64,000 nucleotides of DNA from Micromonospora saelicesensis (GTDB lineage Bacteria; Actinomycetota; Actinomycetes; Mycobacteriales; Micromonosporaceae), in the NCBI RefSeq assembly GCF_900091575.1, contig NZ_FMCR01000002.1, positions 589,760 through 653,759 on the forward strand, given 5' to 3'. The notes beneath the pieces are model-generated. The model saw nothing but the letters and a program-made list of their open reading frames with translations. It ran no database searches and was not told the DNA's origin. Each line of letters opens with the position of its first letter. Within the stretch, counting starts at the first letter, position 1. Made by a program: the position numbers and the translations under genes. Below are positions 1 to 8,786 of this stretch, one piece after another.

Positions 1-2
1 CC

Positions 3-362
3 GCCTCGAACGACTCGCGGTGGCGGGAGGGCAGCGACATGATCACCACGGCGATGGGCGGCGACTTCGAGCGGGTGGTCCGCGAGAGCTGGTGGCCGGA
101 CGCCGAGATGATCGTGCCAGGCGGCCCGCGCGGTGGCCGTGACCTGGCCATCAACGGCATGAACTGCGACCTGGCCGCCGGGGTACGTCAGCGGCTGCGC
201 AACGTGGTGGCCAGCGGCGACGTGCTGATCTGGGAAACCGACCTGATCAGCCCACCCGACGACCCGGAGCACTGCCCACCCGCGGCGCTGTGGTTGCAGG
301 TGCTGCGCGAGGGCCGGGTGCGCCAGCTCACCCTCTTCCACCCCGTCCCCGCGCTGGTCTGA
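3..362 (+). CDS. SnoaL-like (NTF2-fold) protein, 5' end outside window
   Basis: This is the C-terminal 119 residues of a gene whose frame is open to the left window edge, so its true start is not visible. Acidic and aromatic residues around WWPDAEMIVPGGPRGG and the closing strand with REGRVRQLTLFHP fit the small cone-shaped SnoaL/NTF2-like fold used by polyketide cyclases, steroid isomerases and the tails of some ECF sigma factors. I cannot tell which of these it is, because any fused N-terminal domain is cut off. An internal ATG at 39 exists, but the frame continues plausibly upstream of it, so I do not take it as the start. Confidence 0.55.
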   Translation, partial: ASNDSRWREGSDMITTAMGGDFERVVRESWWPDAEMIVPGGPRGGRDLAINGMNCDLAAGVRQRLRNVVASGDVLIWETDLISPPDDPEHCPPAALWLQVLREGRVRQLTLFHPVPALV

Positions 363-475
363 AGAAACTTCTCCGACCGAGCGAACTTTCCGCTTGACCC
401 GCGCATCTGGTCTGCGTCATGCACCAGTTGCCGTGTCGGCGGACGCCGCGCGGGTCTCGGATCGGGAGATAGTTC

Positions 476-1360
476 ATGGGTTTCACCAGCCACGACGTCA
501 GCGCCCTCGCACCCGGCGCCCACACGTTCACAGTGGATGGCGTTCGGCAGGTCTACCACGTCGCCGGCACCGGTCCGGTCTGCGTGGCGCACTCCGGCGG
601 CCCGGGCATCGAGTGGGCGTACCTGCGGACGCCCCGCCTTGAGACGCACTTCACCATGGTCTACGTCGAGCCGGTGGGCACGGGCGCGTCCGGTCAGCTC
701 GACAACCCTGACGATTACCGTCTCGACACGTATGTCCGGTTCCTGCACGCCGTCGTCGAGCACCTCGGCGAACCCCGGGTGTACCTCCTCGGGCACTCGC
801 ACGGCGGTTTCGTCGTCCAGCGGTACGCGCTCGCCCACCCGGACCGGATCGCCGGCCTCGCCCTGTACGACACCTCGCCCGTCACCGGCGCCGAGTTCTG
901 GGGCGAGGCCATGGCCGGCCTCGCCGCCTACCCGCAGCGGCACCCGGACCGGCCGGAGGCGGCGGCGGTCCCGGCTGCCTTCGCGCAGATCGGCGGCGCG
1001 ACGGACGACGAGTCGCTGGGAACCGCTCTGCGGGCCGCCCTGCCGGTGTACTTCGCGGACTTCTGGGGCCGACAGGACGAGTTCGCCTCGTTTCAGGCGG
1101 CCGTCCGGATCTGGGCGACGCCGGCCGGCGCCCAGGACCCCACGCCCTTCGACGTGCGGAAGAACCTCGGTGAGATCACCGTGCCCGTCGTGGTGATCGT
1201 CGGAGCGTACGACTTCATCTGTGGCCCTCGCTGGGCCGAGCAGCTGCACGCGGGGCTTCCGGACTCGCGGCTGGTGACGCTGGAGCGAAGCGGACACTTC
1301 GCGCACATCGAGCAACCGGTGGAGTTCACCGACGCCGTGGCGGAGCTGCTGAAGCGTTGA
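476..1360 (+). CDS. alpha/beta hydrolase, proline iminopeptidase-like
   Basis: This 294-residue cytoplasmic protein has no signal peptide and shows the layout of proline iminopeptidase and related hydrolases. The HSGGPG oxyanion-hole motif lies at 39-44, the nucleophile elbow GHSHGG places the catalytic Ser at 108, an Asp follows in VGAYDF near 243 and the catalytic His lies in SGHFAHIEQP near 270. The ATG is preceded by GGGAG at 464-468 at good spacing. It stands alone between the SnoaL-like gene and DUF5709, with a hairpin terminator after it, so the context gives no substrate. Peptidase activity is possible, but the family also holds esterases and epoxide hydrolases. Confidence 0.8.
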   Translation: MGFTSHDVSALAPGAHTFTVDGVRQVYHVAGTGPVCVAHSGGPGIEWAYLRTPRLETHFTMVYVEPVGTGASGQLDNPDDYRLDTYVRFLHAVVEHLGEPRVYLLGHSHGGFVVQRYALAHPDRIAGLALYDTSPVTGAEFWGEAMAGLAAYPQRHPDRPEAAAVPAAFAQIGGATDDESLGTALRAALPVYFADFWGRQDEFASFQAAVRIWATPAGAQDPTPFDVRKNLGEITVPVVVIVGAYDFICGPRWAEQLHAGLPDSRLVTLERSGHFAHIEQPVEFTDAVAELLKR

Positions 1361-1373
1361 CCCACCGTGGCAC

Positions 1374-1425
1374 CGCCCGCCCCGAGGTCCGTTCGTCACA
1401 GCGGGCAGGCCTCGGGGTGCGGGCG
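1374..1425 (+). terminator. hairpin after the alpha/beta hydrolase gene
   Basis: A GC-rich imperfect inverted repeat pairs CGCCCGCCCCGAGG (1374-1387) with the complementary stretch at about 1410-1425, starting 14 bases after the hydrolase stop. No T-run follows, which is usual for actinobacterial terminators. It separates the hydrolase from the DUF5709 gene. Confidence 0.5.
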
Positions 1426-1481
1426 CGTTGCACGGTCATAGGCTGAGCGCTTTGCTGCACCGCAACGATGAGGAGACCGCC

Positions 1482-1943
1482 GTGAGCCAGACCGAACGAG
1501 TGGATTCCGTCGACGAGTGGAACGTGGCCGAGGACGACGGCGTCCTGGACGCCTCCGACACCCTCGACGACGACCGGGTCGGCGACCCCCTCGACACCGG
1601 CATCGTCGCCGAGGACCACTGGACGGCGGCAAACCGGTTCGGCACCACGCCGGCCGAGGAGCGGGCGGGCGAGTCCCTGGCGCAACACCTCGCCCAGGAG
1701 GTGCCGGATGTCGACCCGTACGCCGAGGGTGGCGACGACGAGGACGAGCTGACCCGCCGGGGTTATGACGCGGAGGAGCGCGCCGGCCGTCTCGTCGCCT
1801 ACGACGAGGGCGTCCGCGAGGACGACGAGGCCGAGTCGGTGGCGTGGGACGCCGGCATCGACGCGGGTGCCGCCAGCGCGGAGGAGGCGGCGATCCACGT
1901 GGTCGAGGACCCGGACGGGCCCGGCGACGGTCCGTTGCGCTGA
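1482..1943 (+). CDS. DUF5709 family acidic protein
   Basis: This strongly acidic 153-residue protein is full of Asp and Glu, has no membrane segment or signal peptide, and resembles the actinobacterial DUF5709 family of unknown function. I start it at the GTG at 1482, because AGGAG at 1471-1475 sits six bases upstream; an in-frame ATG at 1428 would add 18 residues overlapping the preceding hairpin region. The central part repeats short motifs ending in ERAG (EERAGESLAQ, EERAGRLVAY). Its function is unknown. It ends just before a strong bidirectional hairpin shared with the convergent efflux gene. Confidence 0.7.
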   Translation: MSQTERVDSVDEWNVAEDDGVLDASDTLDDDRVGDPLDTGIVAEDHWTAANRFGTTPAEERAGESLAQHLAQEVPDVDPYAEGGDDEDELTRRGYDAEERAGRLVAYDEGVREDDEAESVAWDAGIDAGAASAEEAAIHVVEDPDGPGDGPLR

Positions 1944-1950
1944 CGCCGTA

Positions 1951-1989
1951 CCCGCCGCGCCCAGCACCTCAGGTGCCGGGCGCGGCGGG
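1951..1989. terminator. bidirectional terminator between convergent genes
   Basis: CCCGCCGCGCCC (1951-1962) pairs perfectly with GGGCGCGGCGGG (1978-1989), and the loop itself carries a second small palindrome, GCACCT/AGGTGC. It lies exactly between the stop of the DUF5709 gene and the stop of the convergent MFS gene, so it can end transcription from both sides. Confidence 0.75.
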
Positions 1990-1994
1990 GTTGG

Positions 1995-3575
1995 TCAGTG
2001 GATGACGACGGGCGTCCTGACCTGCTCGCCCTGCGGGTCGTCGAGCTGCGCCGGCTGACGTCGGCGCGGCAGGAACGCCGCCGGGATGAGCGTGAGCACG
2101 ACCAGCGCGAACGCCACCCAGAACGTGCTCGCGAACGACTTGGCGGCGAAGTCGAGCCCGCGCTCGATGAGCGACGGGTCGACCGGCATCTGCTGAAGCA
2201 GCTCCGGCCGCTGCTGGGCGGCGATGGCCAGCCCGGCCTCGGTGACCGGCTTGCCGCTCTCGTCCACCAGGCCGGGGATCTGCCGGGAGCCGTTCAGCTC
2301 GTTGGTGAGGATCACCGACATCACGGCGGCGCCGACCGAGCCGCCGATCTGCTGGAGGATGTTGACCAGCGTCGAGCCGCGGGCCACGTCGTTGGCCGAC
2401 AACGTCCGCAGCGCCGACGTCATGATCGGCATCATCGTGCCGCCCATGCCCAGGCCCATCACGAACAGCGACCCGCCGAGCAGCCAGTACGACGTCTGCG
2501 GGTCGACCTGGGTGAAACCGAAGAACCCGACGACGATGAGCCCCAACGCGAACGGGACGGTACGCCCGATCGGCACCCGGTCGGCCAGCGTGCCGGCGAT
2601 CGGCATGGTGATCATCGCGCCGATGCCCTGCGGCGCCATCAGCAGGCCGGCGGCCAGCGTCGACTCACCGCGCACCTGCAGGAAGTAGCTCGGGAACAGC
2701 AGGCCGGCGCCCATGAACGCGATGATGAACACGAACATCGTCACCGACGCGATGGTCAGGCTGCGGTTGCGGAACAGCCGCAGGTCGAGCAGCGGGTGCC
2801 GGGGCTTGAACGAGTAGAGCACGAACGCCACCACCAGCGCGCCGCCGACCAGCATCGGGGCCCAGACCTTGGCCTCGGCGAAGGTGCCCGCCTCCGGCAG
2901 GGACGAGACGCCGTAGAGGAAGAGGGCCAGGCCCGGCGAGAGCATGAGCATGCCGACGAAGTCGAACGACTCGGACGGCTCTGGCGCGTCCTTCGGCAGC
3001 GCGACCTGCGCGTAGATCAGGGCGATCAGGCCGATCGGCAGGTTGATCAGGAAGATCCAGTGCCAGCTCGCGGTGTCGATCAGCCAACCACCGAGGATCG
3101 GGCCGCCGATCGGCCCCAGCAGCATCGGGATGCCGAGGACGGCCATCAACCGGCCGATCCGGTGCGGACCGGCCGCCCGGGTCATGATGGTCATGCCCAG
3201 CGGCATGAGCATGCCGCCACCGAGGCCCTGCAGGACCCGGTAGCCGATCAGTTCGCCGATCGTGTCGGCCATGGCGCAGAGCCCCGACCCGATCGTGAAC
3301 AGGGTCAGCGCCACCATGTAGAGCCGTTTGGTGCCGAACCGGTCCGCCGCCCACCCGCTGAGCGGGATCACGGTGGCGAGCGCGAGGGTGTAGGCGGTCA
3401 TGGTCCAGGCGACACGGGCGTAGGACGCGTCGAACTCGCTCTGGAATTTGGGCAGCGCCACGCTGACCACCGTCACGTCGAGGATCGACATGATCGCGCC
3501 AAGGACGACGACGCCCGCCACCTTGAGCACCGCGCCGTCGAGTTTGTCCGATGTCGCGAGGGATTGCTGTGTCAC
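1995..3575 (-). CDS. MFS drug efflux transporter, DHA2 (EmrB/QacA) family
   Basis: This 526-residue integral membrane protein has about 14 hydrophobic helices, as expected for the 14-TM DHA2 group of proton-coupled multidrug exporters. The motif-A-like loop GWAADRFGTKRLY follows helix 2, and the motif-C-like run LGPIGGPILGGWL lies in helix 5. The start is GTG at 3575 with AGGAGAG directly upstream. It is a single gene facing the DUF5709 gene, with 630 bases of apparently gene-free DNA behind its promoter. No adjacent TetR or MarR regulator is visible, so its inducer cannot be inferred. The substrate is unknown; hydrophobic cationic drugs or a secondary metabolite are typical for the family. 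Confidence 0.88.
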   Translation of the reverse strand: MTQQSLATSDKLDGAVLKVAGVVVLGAIMSILDVTVVSVALPKFQSEFDASYARVAWTMTAYTLALATVIPLSGWAADRFGTKRLYMVALTLFTIGSGLCAMADTIGELIGYRVLQGLGGGMLMPLGMTIMTRAAGPHRIGRLMAVLGIPMLLGPIGGPILGGWLIDTASWHWIFLINLPIGLIALIYAQVALPKDAPEPSESFDFVGMLMLSPGLALFLYGVSSLPEAGTFAEAKVWAPMLVGGALVVAFVLYSFKPRHPLLDLRLFRNRSLTIASVTMFVFIIAFMGAGLLFPSYFLQVRGESTLAAGLLMAPQGIGAMITMPIAGTLADRVPIGRTVPFALGLIVVGFFGFTQVDPQTSYWLLGGSLFVMGLGMGGTMMPIMTSALRTLSANDVARGSTLVNILQQIGGSVGAAVMSVILTNELNGSRQIPGLVDESGKPVTEAGLAIAAQQRPELLQQMPVDPSLIERGLDFAAKSFASTFWVAFALVVLTLIPAAFLPRRRQPAQLDDPQGEQVRTPVVIH

Positions 3576-4207
3576 TAACTCTCCTGAAGTCGATTGAGCC
3601 GGCCGATGGTGGGCGGTGGCGGCGATGCCGCGCCAACCGGGCGCGGGGCGCGACGTGCCAGGACGACGACGCGCGGAGGAAGACTAACCGCCAGCTGTGA
3701 CGATTCGCCGCCGGATTTCGTGACGGCCCGGCCGCGTATCCGATCGGCCGTGCGACTGTGGCCGGACGTCGGGGTGGCAATCAGCCGGCAGAGCCGCGAG
3801 CCAGGGACGGGTCGCGGTCCGGATCAGCGCAGTGCGGACCGGGTATCGGCTGTGCGACGGCCAAGCGATCACCGTCGTGGCGGTTGGCGCGTCCACCAAC
3901 GGCGCAGCGGCGAAGTTGCATCGAGAATCGCGCTGGTCCCCGGCGCGAAGCGAATCGGGTACGAAATCGCGGCCGACCTGCGTGCCGGGTCCTCGTCGCG
4001 CGCCTCTCTCACCGCCTCGGTAGTTGAGACGGAGTGGGGCGTGCCGGTCCTGGTCGCGCGCCTCCCTCACCGCCCCCGAAGCTCAGCGGGAGTGGGGCCC
4101 TGGTCGCGCGCCTCTCTTCGCGTCGGTGGTCGCCTGGAAGTGGGGCGTCCTGGGCTGGCCACCCGGTCGGCCTGCTGACCGGGGTGATCGGTGTGCGCTG
4201 GTGGTGC
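3576..4207. other. 632-base intergenic region without a convincing gene
   Basis: Open frames here are rich in Arg, Gly and Pro, lack good ribosome sites and match no family I know, so I read them as GC-driven chance frames. The first part should contain the promoter of the leftward efflux gene, although I see no clear -35/-10 pair. The right part (3982-4146) holds degenerate tandem repeats that end about 60 bases from the stop of the DUF222-HNH gene. Confidence 0.5.
3982..4146. repeat. three degenerate tandem repeats of 48-59 bp
   Basis: Three head-to-tail units lie at 3982-4040, 4041-4098 and 4099-4146. Each contains GGTCGCGCGCCTC or a one-base variant near its left end and closes with AGTGGGGC. 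The first two also begin with GTGCCGG; the third lacks that part. The middle of each unit diverges, so the copies are old or under weak constraint. They sit between the efflux promoter and the 3' end of the DUF222-HNH gene and are not part of a credible reading frame. Confidence 0.6.
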
Positions 4208-5458
4208 TCACGTTCGTCGGTGGTAGTGGTTGCGGCGGGGGACCTGTTCGGGGTCGAGCCAGGCCGGTGGCACGAACTCGGGGTGGCCGTCGCCTGCCAG
4301 TCGCACCGCCCAGTCGCTGTGGTGCAGGTGACGGTGGTGGTGGCCGCAGAGCAGGACGGCGTTGGCGAGGCTGGTGTCGCCGCCGTCGGCCCAGTGCTTG
4401 ATGTGGTGGGCGTCGCACCAGCGCGGTGGTCGGTCGCAGCCCGGGAAGGCGCAGCCCCCGTCCCGCAGCACCAGAGCTCGCCGGAGGGGGCCGGTGATGA
4501 GACGACGTTGTCGGCCGAGATCGAGTGGTTGGCTGGCTCCGCCGAGGACGGCGGGGAGGATGGCGGCGTCGCAGGCGAGGCGGCGCACGGCCTCGGGGGT
4601 GAGGCGCAGGCCGGTGTCGAGGGCACCTCTGCCCAGCTGCCGGGTCAACCCGTCGTAGCTGGTGGTGACGACGATCTGGGCGGGATCACCCCCTTGCTCG
4701 GGCAACTCGCCGGTGCGCAGGGCGAGGCGGCACACGTCGCTGAGAGCGTCGTGCCGGCGTTGCCCGGGAGAGCGCTGGTCGTCAGGGCCCGAGGGTGCGC
4801 TGAGTGGGTCGATGGCGGCACGGAGCAGGCCGGCGGTCTCGGTGTCGAGGATGCCGGTGAGTCGCAGGCGGCCGTCGGTGAGGGTGGAGAGGGTGAGATG
4901 GCGGTCGCGGGTGGCACGGCGGGCTTCGGCGTCCAGGGCTGCTTGGGCGGCGGCGTCGGCGATGTCGGGTGCGACGTGGTCGAGGATGCGGGTGCTGAGT
5001 TTGCGTAAGAGGGTGGGATCGAATTGCCCGGCCCACTCGACGAGCACTCCGAGGGCCTTGTCGGCGGCCTCGGGACCGGCGGCGGTCTGCACGCTGTCGA
5101 CCGTGTCGGCGATGACCCGGGCCTGGTCGACGGCGATGTGGCCATCGGCCAGTGCGTGGCGTACCCCAGGGTTGCCGGTGTCCAGGGCCTCGGCGAGGTC
5201 GACGAGGCGGCGGGCGGCCGGGATGGTGAGGCGTAACCGTTCGCGGAGCCAGACCGCGGTGGAGGAGGCGCCGTGCGCGGTGGCGGTGCCCCGGCCGTCG
5301 AGCTCACGGATCAGAGCCAGTTTCACCGCCGCGAGACGCTGCTCGATGCGGTGCGCGGTGTCGAGCGCGGCGACCAGCTCGCCCTCGGGCTGTGCCCAGG
5401 TGGCCGTTTCGGCGCAGGCCGCGATGGCACCCTCTGCCTGCGTCAACTCCTCGACCAC
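4208..5458 (-). CDS. DUF222 and HNH endonuclease domain protein
   Basis: This 416-residue protein has the usual two-part actinobacterial layout. A helical DUF222 (13E12-repeat-type) region fills roughly residues 20-290. A compact C-terminal HNH module has paired cysteines in FPGCDRPPRWCDAHHIKHW and LLCGHHHRHLHH, which can form a zinc-stabilised beta-beta-alpha-metal nuclease site. Such genes are often multicopy and have been suspected of mobility or DNA-processing roles, but a biological function has not been settled to my knowledge. The GTG start at 5458 lies nine bases after a -10-like TACTAG on the minus strand. Tandem repeats lie close to its 3' end. Confidence 0.8.
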   Translation of the reverse strand: MVEELTQAEGAIAACAETATWAQPEGELVAALDTAHRIEQRLAAVKLALIRELDGRGTATAHGASSTAVWLRERLRLTIPAARRLVDLAEALDTGNPGVRHALADGHIAVDQARVIADTVDSVQTAAGPEAADKALGVLVEWAGQFDPTLLRKLSTRILDHVAPDIADAAAQAALDAEARRATRDRHLTLSTLTDGRLRLTGILDTETAGLLRAAIDPLSAPSGPDDQRSPGQRRHDALSDVCRLALRTGELPEQGGDPAQIVVTTSYDGLTRQLGRGALDTGLRLTPEAVRRLACDAAILPAVLGGASQPLDLGRQRRLITGPLRRALVLRDGGCAFPGCDRPPRWCDAHHIKHWADGGDTSLANAVLLCGHHHRHLHHSDWAVRLAGDGHPEFVPPAWLDPEQVPRRNHYHRRT

Positions 5459-5467
5459 GACCCGAAT

Positions 5468-5496
5468 CTAGTACAGGCGTACGACACTTTCAGTCA
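5468..5496 (-). promoter_or_regulatory. candidate promoter of the DUF222-HNH gene
   Basis: Reading leftward, TGACTG (5491-5496) and TACTAG (5468-5473) are separated by 17 bases. The GTG start lies nine bases after the -10 and I see no Shine-Dalgarno between them, so the message may have a very short leader or none. Confidence 0.35.
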
Positions 5497-5624
5497 TCAT
5501 GATCGATCTGCGACGGGCTCCGCCGGTGAACGGAGACAACGCGCCGACGGTCCCGCCGCCGCATGCCGCGCCGATCGGTGGAGGATGCCGCCGCCAACAT
5601 CTGGCTTCCATGATCGACAGAGAA

Positions 5625-6200
5625 CTAATTGCTGCGCTTGCTGGCGTCGAGGGCAGCCTGCTCCACTCGCTGGTGGTGGTCCAGCCACCATGACTCGTCC
5701 ACGGGGGGCAGGTTGTCGTTCCTGGGCAGCAGCCCGGCCGTGCCGTCGATGAGTTCGCGCACGATGTCGGCGTGGCCGGCGTGCCGTTGGGTTTCCGCGA
5801 TGACGTGGACCAGGACGTGGTGCAGAGTGACCGTTGCATCGCCCCACCACGGCACGCGGCCTACCTCATCCAGCGAAAGGGCTTCAATGGTGGTGTCGGC
5901 GTGGGCGATCGCGCGACGGTGCAGTGCGACGATCTCCTCGCGGGTCTCATCCGGGCTCGCCCACATGTCGGCATTGGTCTCCGCCCCGTCGCCGACATAC
6001 GGCAGCTCCTGCTCGAACGGTCGGCCGAACACGACGCCGAAGTAGAGGATCTCCATGGCCGCCGAGTGCTTCACCAGACCGAGCAAGTTGGTCGCGGTCG
6101 GGGTCAACGGACGCCGAATGTCGTATTCGCTGAGCCCGTCGAGCTTCCACAGCAGCGACTCGCGGCCGCCCTTCAGGTAACTGTGCAGGTCCGCCTTCAT
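5625..6200 (-). CDS. DinB/DUF664 family protein
   Basis: This 191-residue protein begins MKADLHSYLKGGRESLLWK, which is characteristic of the actinobacterial DUF664 branch of the DinB four-helix-bundle superfamily. Histidines in LVKHSAAM, LHHVLVHVIAETQRHAGH and the region between are in the places where the superfamily binds a metal. Relatives include mycothiol-dependent transferases, so a thiol-linked detoxification role is possible but not shown. I start at the ATG at 6200; an in-frame ATG about 60 bases upstream would add residues not typical of the family. It is the last gene of a leftward run but is separated from the IclR gene by about 140 bases. Confidence 0.72.
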   Translation of the reverse strand: MKADLHSYLKGGRESLLWKLDGLSEYDIRRPLTPTATNLLGLVKHSAAMEILYFGVVFGRPFEQELPYVGDGAETNADMWASPDETREEIVALHRRAIAHADTTIEALSLDEVGRVPWWGDATVTLHHVLVHVIAETQRHAGHADIVRELIDGTAGLLPRNDNLPPVDESWWLDHHQRVEQAALDASKRSN

Positions 6201-6343
6201 CGCGGCACTATGGCATCCGGTCGGGTGTCGGCGCTGCCCCGGACGATCCGCGAAGCTCATGATCGGCAGGACATGCCCTGGGTCGCGCCGCCCGGCCTGC
6301 CGATCACCTGGGCCCGGCCAACCCGAAGTGAGGTCTTGCTCGT

Positions 6344-7147
6344 CTAGGCGGTGACCACCGGCACGGCGGCGGTGAGCGCCCAGTCGTGCCCGATGTCGGC
6401 GGCCGCGCGCAGCAACCTTGGAAGGTGCTCTTCGCGCAGGGTCTCCAGCGAGGTCTCGGCGGCGTGCACTGTCACGTTGATGGCGGCGACGACCCGCCCG
6501 TCGCCGTCGCGTACGCCGGTGGCGACGGACCGGATTCCGGGTGCCAGGTCCTGGTCGGCGAGCGCCCAGCCCTTGGCCCGGACCTCGCGCAGCACGGCGT
6601 CGAGGTCGCCCGGTGCGGGTTGCCAGCGCGGTGTGATGCCGGAGCGGCTGGGCTCGGCGAGGACGGTCGCCAGCGTCTCCGGTGGGAGGGCCGCGAGCAG
6701 CACCTTGCCCATCGACGTCGCGGGTGCCGGAAAGCGGGTGCCGATGGTGACACCCAGCGTGACGATCTTGGGTACGGCCACCCGGGCGACGTAGACGATG
6801 TCGCTGCCGTCGAGCTGGGCCATCGAGGTCGACTCGTTGGTCTGCGCGACGAGCTTCTCCATGTGCGGCCGGGCCACGTCCCACATGTTCAGCGCGTTGA
6901 CGTACGCCATTCCCAGCTCCAGGACGCGCGGGGTGAGGGTGTGGCCGCGGCCGACCGCGCGGACGTAGCCCAGCGATTCGAGCGTGATGAGGATGCGCCG
7001 GACGGTGGGGCGGGCCAGGCCGGTGGCGGTGGCGAGCTCGCTGAGCGTCATCGAGGGGCAGGCGGGACGGAAGGAGCGCAGGACGTCGAGGCCACGGGCG
7101 AGAGCCTCGATGAAGTCGGGCCCGGCGCCCCTTCCGTTGTCACTCAT
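6344..7147 (-). CDS. IclR family transcriptional regulator
   Basis: This 267-residue regulator has an N-terminal winged helix (about residues 12-75, with SELATATGLARPTVRRIL as the recognition region) and a C-terminal effector-binding domain containing PAPATSMGKVLLAAL and IRSVATGVRD, which match the PcaU/PobR-type branch that controls aromatic-acid catabolism. It begins four bases after the stop of the amidohydrolase gene, so the two are surely co-transcribed. Its most likely target is the divergent intergenic region at 8589-8786 between the amidohydrolase and CoA-transferase genes. That assignment is inferred from gene position. Confidence 0.85.
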   Translation of the reverse strand: MSDNGRGAGPDFIEALARGLDVLRSFRPACPSMTLSELATATGLARPTVRRILITLESLGYVRAVGRGHTLTPRVLELGMAYVNALNMWDVARPHMEKLVAQTNESTSMAQLDGSDIVYVARVAVPKIVTLGVTIGTRFPAPATSMGKVLLAALPPETLATVLAEPSRSGITPRWQPAPGDLDAVLREVRAKGWALADQDLAPGIRSVATGVRDGDGRVVAAINVTVHAAETSLETLREEHLPRLLRAAADIGHDWALTAAVPVVTA

Positions 7148-7151
7148 GTCC

Positions 7152-8588
7152 TTAATGCTTCCATTGCGCCGACCCGGCGTCCCACTCGGTGTACTGGTAC
7201 GGGTTCTCCAGGATCGCGGTCTCGGGGACGTCCGGGTTCATTCCCCGCTGCCACGCCTCCTCCCCCATCGTCTCGCGCAGGTGGTCGATGGTCGCGGCCA
7301 CCCTGGTCCGTGCGGCGGCGAGGTCGACGCCGACGAGGCGGCCGTCGCGCTTCACGACCCGGCCACCCACCAGCACGGTGTGCACGTCGGCACGCTGGGC
7401 CTGGAAGACCACGTGACCGTGCGGATTCAGGATCGGGAACATCACCGGCGAGGCGTCGTTCTTGATCAGGACGACGTCGGCCTGACGGCCGGGGGTGAGC
7501 GCGCCGATCGTGGCGTCCATGCCGAGCGCACGGGCGCCGCCTCGGGTGGCCCACTCGACGACCTGTTCGGCGCGCAGGTGGCAGTGGGTGATGGTTTCCT
7601 GCTTGGCGTGCGCCTCCAGGTGCTCCCGGGAGCGGTCCGCGCCGAGCGTGCTGCGCATCGCGGAGAAGAGGTCGCCGCTCCACCACACGCTGGTGTCCAT
7701 CGACAGTGACACCGGGATGTCGTGGTGGCGCAACTGCCAGGTGGGTGGGTAACCCTGGCCGGCGCTCTGCTCACTCTCGGTCGAGACGGAGACCGAGCCG
7801 CCGGTCGCGGCGATCCGGTTGTACGAGTCATGGGTGAGCGTCGCCGCGTGCACGTACACGGTCGACGGGGTCATGAACCCGTTCTCGTGCATCAGCCGGA
7901 TGCCGTCGTCGTTGGTGGCGCCCCACACGCCCGCGTGGGTGGTCACCGCGACGCCCAACTCCCGGGCCACCTCGAACGCGGCCCGTTCCGGGAAGGCGGG
8001 GTCGCCGGTGACGTCGAACGCCAACTGGAAGCCGGCCAGCTTGCCACCGTCGACGCGACGGCGGTGGAAGTCGCGGAACTCCGGCGAGGTGGCCCACTCC
8101 CACGGCCCCTGCTGGATGTTGCCGTAGGCGAGCACGAACCGTCCGTCGACCGCCTCCAAGGCGTCCACGGCGGCGTCGGCGTGCTCGGGTGTCTGCAACC
8201 CGTGCGACCAGTCGACAGTGGTGGTGACGCCGGCGTCGATCGCCTCGATCGCGCCGAGCAGGTTGCCGGCGTAGACGTCCTCGGGCCGGAACAGCTTGCC
8301 CGACTCGAGGTAGTACCAGACGAAGTACTGGGTCAGGGTCCAGTCGGCGCCGTACCCGCGCATCGCGGTCTGCCACAGGTGCCGGTGGGTGTCGACCATG
8401 CCGGGCATGAGGATGCCGCCGGTGGCGTCGATCTCCAGGGCGTCGTCGGGTGCGGTGAGACCGACGCCGACCTGCGCGATCCGGCCGCCGATGACCAGCA
8501 CGTCGGCGCCGGGCAGCACCGTGTGCGCGTCGTCCATGGTGAGAACCAGGCCGTTACGGAAGACCACCGGCCGGTCGGTTGCGCTCAT
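7152..8588 (-). CDS. amidohydrolase superfamily enzyme, AtzA/TrzN/deaminase-like
   Basis: This 478-residue enzyme has the metal-site series of the chlorohydrolase/deaminase branch of the amidohydrolase superfamily: HRH at 68-70, His218 in TTHAG, His247 or 253, and Asp298 in SMDTS. Members hydrolyse amino, chloro or imino groups from heteroaromatic rings such as triazines, purines or cytosine. It is too long, and of the wrong subtype, to be a LigI-type pyrone-dicarboxylate lactonase. I use the ATG at 8588, with AAAGGA upstream, rather than an upstream in-frame start. It is transcribed with the IclR regulator and divergently from a ring-cleavage operon, so it may prepare the substrate for that pathway. 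Confidence 0.82.
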   Translation of the reverse strand: MSATDRPVVFRNGLVLTMDDAHTVLPGADVLVIGGRIAQVGVGLTAPDDALEIDATGGILMPGMVDTHRHLWQTAMRGYGADWTLTQYFVWYYLESGKLFRPEDVYAGNLLGAIEAIDAGVTTTVDWSHGLQTPEHADAAVDALEAVDGRFVLAYGNIQQGPWEWATSPEFRDFHRRRVDGGKLAGFQLAFDVTGDPAFPERAAFEVARELGVAVTTHAGVWGATNDDGIRLMHENGFMTPSTVYVHAATLTHDSYNRIAATGGSVSVSTESEQSAGQGYPPTWQLRHHDIPVSLSMDTSVWWSGDLFSAMRSTLGADRSREHLEAHAKQETITHCHLRAEQVVEWATRGGARALGMDATIGALTPGRQADVVLIKNDASPVMFPILNPHGHVVFQAQRADVHTVLVGGRVVKRDGRLVGVDLAAARTRVAATIDHLRETMGEEAWQRGMNPDVPETAILENPYQYTEWDAGSAQWKH

Positions 8589-8684
8589 TCGCCACCCATT
8601 CCTTTCGGAGTACGAGGGGAATCCGGACTCTTGTCCGCTGTGCGGCCAGCCCGAGTGGCGCAAGTGTGGTCCCGGTCACGATTC

Positions 8685-8727
8685 GTGTCAAGAGCGTGGT
8701 CCCGCGCGCGAATCGCACCGTTGACAC
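8685..8727. promoter_or_regulatory. divergent -35 elements and inverted repeat in catabolic cluster
   Basis: GTGTCAA at 8685-8691 and TTGACAC at 8721-8727 form a 7-base inverted repeat that also gives a perfect TTGACA -35 hexamer facing each way. The matching -10 regions are weak on both sides (CAAGCT rightward, CACACT leftward), which suggests activator dependence. The element lies between the leftward amidohydrolase-IclR unit and the rightward CoA-transferase operon and is the best candidate for IclR control. Confidence 0.4.
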
Positions 8728-8786
8728 GCACCGTGCGGTATCGCAAGCTGTCCCGGCGGACAGGTGTCCGCAGAACGGGCGGAAAC

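Noticed and set aside
188..1399. Long leftward open frame opposite the SnoaL-like and hydrolase genes
   Set aside because: It is an Arg/Gly/Val-rich shadow frame caused by high third-position GC; the opposite strand carries clear family motifs.
1998..3578. Rightward open frame of over 500 codons opposite the MFS gene
   Set aside because: Its translation is almost all Arg, His, Asp and Gln without hydrophobic core, and it mirrors the MFS gene exactly.
3594..4178. Open frame of 194 codons in the intergenic region
   Set aside because: No ribosome site, low-complexity Arg-rich translation, and it runs through the tandem repeats.
7152..8588. Amidohydrolase as a LigI-type lactonase completing a classical protocatechuate 4,5-pathway
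   Set aside because: Length, metal-ligand pattern and sequence style fit the AtzA/TrzN/deaminase branch, not the shorter LigI group.
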